Notes under the pieces: generated by a model | Told to the model about the DNA's origin: nothing | Database searches by the model: none | The model's input: only the letters and a program-made list of their open reading frames with translations | Part shown: positions 6,283 to 12,210 of the stretch, piece after piece | Position numbering within the stretch: position 1 is the stretch's first letter | How the letters are laid out: every line of letters starts with the position of its first letter | NCBI GenBank assembly: GCA_964431545.1 | Contig: CAYSLC010000171.1 | Location: forward strand, 1 to 12,210 | DNA from: CAYSLC01 sp964431545 | GTDB lineage: Bacteria; Desulfobacterota; Desulfobacteria; Desulfobacterales; JAABSP01 | Direction: 5' to 3' | Length of the DNA stretch: 12,210 nt | Position numbers and translations under genes: made by a program

Positions 6283-7503
6283 ATGACCCGACACGACCCG
6301 ATCAAAGCCATGTTCGACGCTCGCCGGGAATTCGGCGAGCACGGCGGGGTGACGCCGTCCATTTCCCGGTCGTCCACATTCACCGTTATGGAACCACACA
6401 CCATGCCCGAAATATTTTGCGGGCTGCGCGGCCCGGAAAAAGGGGGCTGTTTTCTGTACAGCCGGCACTTCAACCCCACAGTGGACGTGCTGGACCGCTA
6501 TCTGGCGGCCATGGAGGGAACCGAATCGGCGTTGAGCACGGCGTCGGGCATGTCGGCCATCAGCTGTACGCTGCTTCAGATCTGCCGGGCCGGCGACCAC
6601 ATCGTGTCCAGCCATACCATTTACGGCGGATCCTGGGCCCTGCTCCACGACCTGTTGCCGTCCATGGGCATCGTCACAACCTTTGTCAATCCGGCCAACA
6701 CCGACGCTTTCGCCGACGCCATCCGTCCGGAAACCAAAGTCCTTTACGTGGAAACGGTGGCCAACCCGTCGCTGGCCGTGGCGGACATCCCGGCCCTGGC
6801 CCAACTGGCCCGCGACCGCCATCTGAAACTGGTCGTGGACAATACCTTCACCCCGCTGATCTTTTCCCCGGCGGCCATGGGCGCGGATGTGGTGGCCTAC
6901 TCCCTGACCAAATTCATCAACGGCGCCAGCGATATGATCGGCGGCGCCATTTGCGCGGAAAAAGATTTCGTCTACCAGCTCATGGATCTGCACAAGGGCC
7001 GGGTGATGCTGCTGGGGCCGACCATGGACCCCCGGGTCGCTTTCGACGTAATCAACCGGCTGCCGCATCTGGGACTGAGAATGAAAGAACATAGCCAAAG
7101 GGGGCTCGCGGCCGCCGAACGGCTCAAGGAACTGGGCATTCCGGTGGCGTATCCGGGGCTGCCCGACCACCCGCAGCACGAACTGGCGACCCGGCTCATG
7201 AATCCCGGTTTCGGTTACGGCGGCATGCTCAACGTGGACTGCGAAACCGCCAGGCGGGCCGAAAAACTGATGTCGGTGCTGCAAAACGAGGTCCGTTTCG
7301 GTCTGATCGCGGTCTCTTTGGGCTTTTACGACACCCTGATGTCCTGTTCCGGATCGACGACCTCGTCGGAAATTCCGCCGGAAGATCAGGCCACCATGGG
7401 GCTGTCGCCGGGACTGGTCCGGATATCCATGGGGTTTACCGGCGATATGGAGGACGTGTTGGACCGTTTGACCAGAGGCGTGCGCCAGGCGGGGCTGACG
7501 TAA
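6283..7503 (+). CDS. PLP-dependent enzyme of the Cys/Met metabolism family (methionine gamma-lyase/cystathionine gamma-synthase fold)
   Basis: The 406-residue protein aligns by eye with this PLP family almost without gaps. Y59 and R61 (YSR) would bind the cofactor phosphate of the neighbouring subunit. Y114 (IYGG) would stack on PLP, D186 (VVDNTF) would hold the pyridine nitrogen, and K210 (SLTKFINGASDMIGG) is the Schiff-base lysine. R380 (LVRISMG) matches the carboxylate-binding arginine. Family members catalyse beta- or gamma-elimination or replacement on cysteine, methionine, homocysteine or cystathionine. Position 116, a cysteine in classical methionine gamma-lyase, is glycine here. The usual HPA..TH segment near the C-terminus is replaced by a serine-rich stretch, SCSGSTTSSE. 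Substrate specificity is therefore probably unusual. It lies 17 bp after the FAD gene, with AAAAAGG upstream of the ATG. The family is secure; the reaction is not. Confidence 0.9.
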   Translation: MTRHDPIKAMFDARREFGEHGGVTPSISRSSTFTVMEPHTMPEIFCGLRGPEKGGCFLYSRHFNPTVDVLDRYLAAMEGTESALSTASGMSAISCTLLQICRAGDHIVSSHTIYGGSWALLHDLLPSMGIVTTFVNPANTDAFADAIRPETKVLYVETVANPSLAVADIPALAQLARDRHLKLVVDNTFTPLIFSPAAMGADVVAYSLTKFINGASDMIGGAICAEKDFVYQLMDLHKGRVMLLGPTMDPRVAFDVINRLPHLGLRMKEHSQRGLAAAERLKELGIPVAYPGLPDHPQHELATRLMNPGFGYGGMLNVDCETARRAEKLMSVLQNEVRFGLIAVSLGFYDTLMSCSGSTTSSEIPPEDQATMGLSPGLVRISMGFTGDMEDVLDRLTRGVRQAGLT

Positions 7504-7510
7504 ACCGCAG

Positions 7511-7542
7511 GGGAGGACGCTCCCGAAGGCGTTGCGCTTTTT
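7511..7542 (+). terminator. Weak tandem hairpins with T-run between the PLP gene and the binding-protein gene
   Basis: GGGAG (7511-7515) pairs with CTCCC (7520-7524). Immediately after, AAGGCG (7526-7531) pairs with CGCTTT (7535-7540), with one G-T wobble, and runs into five T residues at 7538-7542. The second stem is short, so partial termination or attenuation is more likely than a full stop. It would separate expression of the first six genes from that of the last two. Confidence 0.3.
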
Positions 7543-7570
7543 AAAAATTCCATCAATTCAAGGAGAGGTC

Positions 7571-9220
7571 ATGGGAGAAAAAACATCGCATCCGTATTTT
7601 GAAAGAATGCTGGCGGATCTTCGCGAAGGGAATTTGTCCCGCCGCGAGTTCCTGCGGTTGAGCGCCCTGCTTGGGGTTTCCGCCGGCGCCGCCGCGTCCG
7701 TCGCCGGATTGCCCATGGCGAAAGCTTCCTTTGCCGCGGCCCCCAAAAGAGGCGGCGTTCTCAGGATCGCCTCTCAAATCCAGAAAGTGGCGCATCCGGC
7801 CCAGTTTTCATGGATTCAACCGGCCAATATTTTCCGGCAAGTGGCCGAATACCTGACGCTGACGGGCCCCGACAACATCACGCGCCCCCTTTTGCTGGAA
7901 GGCTGGGAGGCCAGCGACGACCTGAAAACATGGACCCTTCTGCTGCGGAAGGGTGTCAAATTCAACAATGGAGACAGCTTCGTCGCCGACGACGTTGTTT
8001 TCACAATGAACCAGTGGTTGAATGAGGACACCAAATCTTCCCTGTACGGACTGATCGGCGGCTACCTGTCGGCCGGCGGGATTGAAAAAGTCGACGACCA
8101 AAAAGTGAAACTCCACCTGAACCGACCTGAAATCGCCCTGCCGGAGCACCTGCACCATTTCCCCGCCCTTATCCTGAATCATCGCACCTTCGAGGGGGAC
8201 TTCCTGAAAGCGCCCCACGGCACAGGTCCCTACACCCTGGAAAAATACAGCGAGGGCGAAGTGGCCATCCTCAAAGCCCGCGCCGATTACTGGCAAACGG
8301 GCGCCGACGGCAAACCGCTGCCCTATCTGGAAGGAATGCGCTTCATCGACCTGGGATCGGATCAGGCGCCGTTGATCTCCGCCCTCAAATCAGGAGAGGT
8401 CGATTTGCTGGACAATTCGGACAATCCCGATCCGGCGGTGATGAAATCGGTTCAGGGCGAAAAGCATATTCGCGTCCTGCCGGCGAGCACCGCCCAGACC
8501 CGCGTATTGAGAATGCGGGTGGATCAGGACCCATGGAAGGACAACCGGGTTCGGACGGCGTTGAAACTATGCCAGAACCGGGAAAAAATTCTCGCCCTGG
8601 CATTCCAGGGCGAAGGTCTGGAGGGGCAGGACGTCCACGTTCATCCGAACCATCCGGAATACTGTCCCATCGAAACGCCCGGCTACGATCCCAAAAAATC
8701 CAAAAAGCTTCTGGCCGAGGCCGGCTTTCCGAACGGATTGAAAATCGAACTCTCCATCTGCGGTCAATGGATCGATGTGGTGAGGTACGCCGAGGTGCTG
8801 AAGGAAGACGCCCGGCCGGGGGGCTTTGACATCCAGATCAAATCGATGTCCGCCAGCCAGTATTGGGAACAATGGACCGAGGTGAGTTTGGGCGTCACCC
8901 CCTGGACCCACCGCCCCCTGGGAACAATGGTTTTGAATTTAGCTTACGTGGCGGACCAGGACGGCAAACCCGCGGCCTGGAATGAAACCCGATGGGTGGA
9001 TGCGGAATTCTCCGAACTGTTGAGCCAGGCCAACGGAATCCTGGACGCCAAAGAAAGAAGCAAGGTTTTCTGCAAACTGGAAAAAATTCAACAGGAACGC
9101 GGCTCCATCGGCATCCCCTACTGGATGAATGTCTGGCTTTGCGTCAACAAACGGGTCATGGGGGTGGAAGCCCATCCCACCTTGTACATGCAATTCAACA
9201 ATGCATGGCTGAACGCTTGA
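7571..9220 (+). CDS. ABC transporter substrate-binding protein, family 5 (peptide/opine/nickel type), Tat-exported
   Basis: The 549-residue protein is a periplasmic solute-binding protein of the DppA/OppA class (family 5). The N-terminus has a twin-arginine signal: NLSRREFLRLS with R24-R25, then an alanine-rich hydrophobic segment and probable cleavage near residue 57 before APKRGG. Typical features follow, including the RPLLLEGWEAS..LKTWTLLLRKGVKFNNGD stretch that opens the binding domain and GTGPYTLEKYSEGEVAILKARADYW in the middle. The ATG at 7571 is chosen because AAGGAGAGG lies just upstream; an in-frame TTG at 7532 is less likely. No ABC permease or ATPase is in the window, so this binding protein is an orphan here. 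Its 3' end overlaps the next gene by 16 bp, tying it to methyltransferase B. Its ligand is unknown and could be the same compound the cluster degrades. Confidence 0.9.
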   Translation: MGEKTSHPYFERMLADLREGNLSRREFLRLSALLGVSAGAAASVAGLPMAKASFAAAPKRGGVLRIASQIQKVAHPAQFSWIQPANIFRQVAEYLTLTGPDNITRPLLLEGWEASDDLKTWTLLLRKGVKFNNGDSFVADDVVFTMNQWLNEDTKSSLYGLIGGYLSAGGIEKVDDQKVKLHLNRPEIALPEHLHHFPALILNHRTFEGDFLKAPHGTGPYTLEKYSEGEVAILKARADYWQTGADGKPLPYLEGMRFIDLGSDQAPLISALKSGEVDLLDNSDNPDPAVMKSVQGEKHIRVLPASTAQTRVLRMRVDQDPWKDNRVRTALKLCQNREKILALAFQGEGLEGQDVHVHPNHPEYCPIETPGYDPKKSKKLLAEAGFPNGLKIELSICGQWIDVVRYAEVLKEDARPGGFDIQIKSMSASQYWEQWTEVSLGVTPWTHRPLGTMVLNLAYVADQDGKPAAWNETRWVDAEFSELLSQANGILDAKERSKVFCKLEKIQQERGSIGIPYWMNVWLCVNKRVMGVEAHPTLYMQFNNAWLNA

Positions 9221-10686
9221 GCGATCGCCGCGAACCAGCGTGTCGCACGCGGTTTTTGACGGAAGACCAGATTGAAGACCTGAAGCGGACGGCCCTGAAC
9301 CTGATGATGTTCCCCGGGTTCAGGGTGTGCCACCCCGAAGCGTTGCGGCTGCTAAAGAAAGCGGGCGCCGTCGTCCGGGAGGAACGGGTCGGGATTCCGG
9401 AAGACATTGTCGCCGCCAGCCTCGAATCAGTTCCCAAGGGGTGGACGATTTTTGACCGGGCGGGCCGGGAAGCCTTGCGGGTGCGCGGCCGGAATTCGTA
9501 TTTCGGCACTTCCACGGCAGCGCCCAACACCCTGGATTTGTCGTCCGGGCAGGTGAGATCCACATGCCTGGGCGACATCAGACAAGGGGCCGTGATGGCC
9601 GACGCCCTTGAACACATCGATTTCGTCATGCCCTTCGGTTCCACCCGGGAAATGCCCGAATCCGCGGCGGACCTTTCCGAATTCGAGGCCCTAATTACCC
9701 ACACCTCCAAGCCCCTTGTGTTTTTGGGCAGATCCGGAAGATCGCTGGAATGGGTGATCGAAATGGCCTCGGCCGCCGCCGGCGGTCTGAACCGACTCCA
9801 GGAAAAACCATTTTTAATCGTTTTCCCCGTGCATCTCTCCCCATTGGTTTTCCCCCGAAACGCCTGCGAGCGGCTCATGACCGCCGCCGCTTACGGCATC
9901 CCCCAGGTCCCCAGTTCCGCGGTTCAAATGGGGGCGACGGGCCCCATCACAGTGGCCGGTTCAGTGGCGCTGGCGCTGGCCGAAGGGCTGTTCTGCATTG
10001 TGTTGTCGCAATTGAAAAATCCGGGATGCCCGGCGGCCCTGGCCGCCAACTTCGCGATCCTGGACATGTCCACCTCCCTCGTCAGCCTGGCGGCCCCTTC
10101 GGTTAGTCTGGCGTACAGCCTGCACGCCGAAGTGGCCCAATCCTATGGAATCCCGACCTGGGGTCTGGCCGGCGCCACCGACGCCAAAACCATCGACGCC
10201 CAGGCCGGCATCGAGGCGACGTTCCATATTTTCGCCCAGGCCCTTTCCGGTGTGAACCTGATCCACGACGTGGGGTACATTGATTCCGCCATGACCTGTT
10301 CTCCCTTGCAATTGCTGATGGGCAACGAGATCATCGCCATGGTCCGACAATATCTCAAGGGCGCGGAAATCAACGCCGACACCATGGCCGCCGACATTAT
10401 CGAAACCATCGGGCCCGGAGGGCAGTTTCTGACCCATGGCCACACCCTCAAATATTTGAGAGAATCCTTCTGGCGCCCGGCTGTCTTCAACCGGCAAGCG
10501 AGACCCCAATGGGAGCGCAACGGTTCCAAGACCATGGAAACCGTTCTGAAAGAAAAGGCGGCCGCCATCCTGGACCAGCACCGGCCCGCCCCATTGGATG
10601 AAGCCGCGCTTTCGGAAATCGCGATGATCAAAAGGAGGGGCCGAAAGACATTGCGCGAGGACGCCGATGGCGCGCCGGGTTCATGA
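9205..10686 (+). CDS. MttB-superfamily corrinoid-dependent methyltransferase (copy B, non-pyrrolysine type)
   Basis: The 493-residue product is a full-length paralogue of the methyltransferase at 313. The two align essentially end to end, with roughly half of the residues identical by eye. GRNSYFGTST starts at residue 95, WGLAGATDAK is at 319-328 and HDVGY at 354-358. There is no internal amber codon. Differences cluster in the stretch after HDVGY (DMSMACGVEQLV in A, DSAMTCSPLQLL in B) and in the glutamine-rich loop QQQHTAKHL versus THGHTLKYL, which may mean a different substrate or corrinoid partner. The ATG at 9205 lies inside the end of the preceding gene and has no clear ribosome binding site, so translational coupling is likely. 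A TTG at 9217 that overlaps the upstream stop (TTGA) is an alternative start. The homologous start region (FLTEDQIEDLKRTAL versus LLTDDQVERIQQTAF) begins well after either. It is the last gene before the terminator. Confidence 0.92.
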   Translation: MAERLSDRREPACRTRFLTEDQIEDLKRTALNLMMFPGFRVCHPEALRLLKKAGAVVREERVGIPEDIVAASLESVPKGWTIFDRAGREALRVRGRNSYFGTSTAAPNTLDLSSGQVRSTCLGDIRQGAVMADALEHIDFVMPFGSTREMPESAADLSEFEALITHTSKPLVFLGRSGRSLEWVIEMASAAAGGLNRLQEKPFLIVFPVHLSPLVFPRNACERLMTAAAYGIPQVPSSAVQMGATGPITVAGSVALALAEGLFCIVLSQLKNPGCPAALAANFAILDMSTSLVSLAAPSVSLAYSLHAEVAQSYGIPTWGLAGATDAKTIDAQAGIEATFHIFAQALSGVNLIHDVGYIDSAMTCSPLQLLMGNEIIAMVRQYLKGAEINADTMAADIIETIGPGGQFLTHGHTLKYLRESFWRPAVFNRQARPQWERNGSKTMETVLKEKAAAILDQHRPAPLDEAALSEIAMIKRRGRKTLREDADGAPGS

Positions 10687-10755
10687 TGACCCTGAAAAGG
10701 CAACATATGCCAGACCCGGCAACGCCCTGATAAACCGATTTCGAAGCCGAATCCC

Positions 10756-10794
10756 AGACCTCCGAGGTTTTCAAAACCTCGGAGGTCTTTTTTT
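10756..10794 (+). terminator. Strong rho-independent terminator closing the operon
   Basis: AGACCTCCGAGGTTTT (10756-10771) and its exact reverse complement (10773-10788) flank a single C, giving a 33-base palindrome. The last arm runs into seven T residues (10788-10794). Realistically the central bases form the loop, leaving a G/C-rich stem of about 12-13 bp. The reverse strand reads AGACC..GGTCT with A residues upstream, so the hairpin could also act for convergent transcripts, though nothing convergent abuts it. The 69 bp between the last stop and this stem hold no other feature. Confidence 0.9.
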
Positions 10795-11016
10795 GGTGAA
10801 AACACCCCCAAGGCGTTGTGTGGCCTGGAATGCCAGACGCTTTCGGGGTTTGAAATCTCTGTCAATCATGATGAAATCAGATTTCCGTAAAATCCGTTAC
10901 CATCAGGAAAATTTGTATTTCCACAGACGTAAAAGTGGTAGATTGACCGCTCGCATGGGCGAAAAAAAGGAGGAGGTACACCTTCAGACATGAACTACAT
11001 TTTAAGGAGGTAAGCG
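10795..11016. other. Structured intergenic region without a clear gene
   Basis: No convincing gene is seen on either strand. Two nested inverted repeats are visible. One spans 10805-10848: CCCC (10806-10809) with GGGG (10845-10848), GCGT (10813-10816) with ACGC (10837-10840), and TGGC (10821-10824) with GCCA (10832-10835). The other is GAAATCT (10852-10858) with AGATTTC (10879-10885). Two strong ribosome-binding-like stretches follow, AAGGAGGAGGT ending at 10977 and TTAAGGAGGT at 11002-11011. An ATG at 10990 between them opens only seven codons (to TAA at 11011-11013), which could be a leader peptide but is likely chance. The region is more AT-rich than the operon. Confidence 0.35.
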
Positions 11017-11317
11017 ATTATCAATCCACCGGAGAGCCATTTAGAAAAAGTCGGCACGGAAATTTTTAGGGAAATTTCAAACAACTTTCCTGTCGCATCG
11101 GCCAGCGATGAGTTTTTTTATTTTCCCCAGGCCAAAGCGCAAGACCCTGACTGGACCGTTTGGGATCGCTTTTCACCTGAATATATAATAGAGTTTGCCG
11201 GCAAATTGTCCCTGTGGGAAAATGAGATCGATGAATTATCATTAAACGCCCCACCTGTTGAACCCGCCGATTCCGCAAGATTAAAATTATTCTATGTTCG
11301 CAAACAACGGTTGGCAT
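11017..11317 (+). pseudogene. 5' fragment of an unrecognised gene, no standard start codon, cut by a transposase remnant
   Basis: The frame starting at 11017 reads as plausible protein for about 100 codons, with segments such as FPVASASDEFFYFPQ, DWTVWDRFSPEYIIEF and LSLWENEIDEL. A near-perfect Shine-Dalgarno (TTAAGGAGGT, 11002-11011) sits at ideal distance, but the codon there is ATT, followed by ATC. The frame is closed upstream by TAA at 11011-11013. The first standard start, TTG at 11206, is deep inside the coding-like part. Either the gene uses a rare AUU start or an ATG has mutated. The frame stays open to 11442, but from about 11318 it runs antisense to the transposase remnant and loses its character, so the exact break (about 11318-11345) is uncertain. 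I do not recognise the family and assign no function. Confidence 0.5.
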
Positions 11318-12210
11318 CTAACTTGCTGTGGCTAAAAATAATGTTTCAATATGCTCTAAGGCTCCTTCTTTTCTTATCAGTTTCTTTGCTTCGGCGGGGA
11401 TTTTCCTACTGTGTGATCGCATTTTTTCAAATTCGCGCATGAACAAGTGACTGTCGATTTGCGCAAACCTTTCCTCCAGGCATCTTGTTTCCCCGAGCAG
11501 AATTTCAAGATAATCGTCGTTTTCCAGGTTTTTTGTCAGCAGCGTTTCCGGCAGCATCGCGCCAATCGGTCTTTTCAAAGAAACGGAGCCGCTTTTCCTG
11601 CGCAGCGTTCTTTTTAGGTCCCTGAAAACGCGCTCCATGATGTTGTTCGTTCGTTGAGGCTGAATCAGGGTTTCGCTTCCGGAGATTTCGCAGGGAATCG
11701 GATCAGCGAACAGCTTCCGGCGATATTTCCCGATTTGGTCGAGCATTTTGCGGTGCGTCTTCTCTGTGGACGCATCGTATTTGCTCTCAAAGTCGGAGAC
11801 TTTGCGGGATATTGATTTCATCTCGCAATCGTCCCCGTCATCGTTCAATCCATCCTTGCCGTCCGGCATGGCAATTTTCAGGGCCTCTCTGAGTTCCCTG
11901 AAAACGATTTCGTTTTTCTCCAAATTACCGACCGCCTGCTCGAAGCCGTCGTCCTCCGCAATTCGCTGCAACAGCTTTTTGAGTTGATAAAAAGGTTTGC
12001 AATCTTTTTGACCGAGCAATTCGACGATTTTTCCGTATCCGGCGACAAGCCGTCTGTAGAAAAGAAAGTGCCGCATATCGAACGGAAAGCCGTACCCGGA
12101 AAGCTCGGACGCATCGAAAATCCAGTGGATGATCAGCAAGCTCCCTATGGCTCTGTCCAAGCCTGCGCTCGAAATCCTTGGCCTTGCTTTTCATCGCCGT
12201 CCGTATTTTG
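11318..12210 (-). pseudogene. DDE-type transposase remnant (C-terminal part), probably frameshifted
   Basis: The main minus-strand frame, from about 12150 down to TAG at 11318-11320, encodes roughly 275 residues that end like an insertion-sequence transposase. RTNNIMERVFRDLKR followed by an RRKSG turn resembles the segment carrying the last catalytic glutamate of DDE enzymes; that glutamate codon is at 11633-11635. Upstream in the same frame GYGFPFDMRHFLFYRRL is also transposase-like. This frame has a stop at 12191-12193 and no ATG near its start, only a TTG at 12160. A different frame reads KIRTAMKSKAKDFERRLGQ from 12209 toward 12130 and looks like the missing preceding part. The two frames would join through an indel near 12125-12150. 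The gene continues past the window edge, so the N-terminal catalytic residues and the far terminal repeat are not visible. I cannot name the IS family with confidence. Confidence 0.65.

Noticed and set aside
6283..7503. Confident call as methionine gamma-lyase
   Set aside because: Cofactor residues fit, but the specificity cysteine is glycine and the C-terminal HPA..TH segment is absent, so only the family level is supported.
10936..10952. Sigma-54 promoter candidate (GG and GC 12 bases apart)
   Set aside because: Only the GG/GC dinucleotides fit; the surrounding TGGCAC and TTGC consensus bases are largely missing.
10955..10993. Short ORF starting at ATG 10955, overlapping the ATG at 10990
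   Set aside because: It is only 12 codons long, its coding part consists largely of the ribosome-binding-like purine run, and no conservation can be argued.
11318..11442. Continuation of the plus-strand gene to 11442
   Set aside because: This part is antisense to the transposase C-terminus and its translation becomes Leu/Phe-rich without resemblance to the preceding segment.
1..12210. CRISPR array, tRNA or rRNA genes
   Set aside because: No regularly spaced repeats of the CRISPR type, no tRNA cloverleaf and no rRNA-like conserved stretches were seen on either strand by reading.

Overview
The window reads as bacterial and GC-rich, with intact Shine-Dalgarno sites and tightly packed genes. 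The gene content (TRAP transporter, non-pyrrolysine MttB-family methyltransferases, orphan Tat-exported solute-binding protein) resembles gene sets of anaerobic Desulfobacterota, especially Desulfobacterales. This assignment comes from gene content and style only and is an inference.

Positions 1-312 form a leader region with short repeats and a weak promoter candidate. Positions 313-10686 hold eight plus-strand genes that look like one transcription unit. In order they are: MttB-superfamily methyltransferase A; a three-gene TRAP transporter (dctP, dctQ, dctM); a DAO-type FAD oxidoreductase; a PLP enzyme of the cystathionine/methionine lyase fold; a Tat-exported family 5 solute-binding protein; and MttB-superfamily methyltransferase B, which overlaps the preceding gene. 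A very strong rho-independent terminator at 10756-10794 closes the unit. The two largest gaps are 221 bp between dctP and dctQ, holding a G/C hairpin and a possible 30-codon ORF, and 69 bp between dctM and the FAD gene, holding a compound hairpin.

The joint logic I infer is as follows. A carboxylated, N-methylated small molecule of the betaine type enters through the TRAP transporter (and perhaps through the family 5 binding protein with permeases encoded elsewhere). One or two corrinoid-dependent methyltransferases remove methyl groups from the quaternary or tertiary nitrogen. The FAD enzyme oxidises a remaining N-methyl or C-N bond. The PLP enzyme then cleaves or rearranges the resulting amino acid. 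No corrinoid protein, corrinoid reactivase or second methyltransferase is encoded in the window, so the methyl acceptor must come from elsewhere. The true substrate is not visible in the sequence.

From 10795 to the end the character changes. There is a structured, more AT-rich intergenic stretch, then the start of an unrecognised plus-strand gene. That gene has a near-perfect ribosome binding site but an ATT where a start codon should be, and it is cut short by a minus-strand transposase remnant (11318 to the window edge) that itself appears frameshifted. This end looks like decaying accessory DNA.
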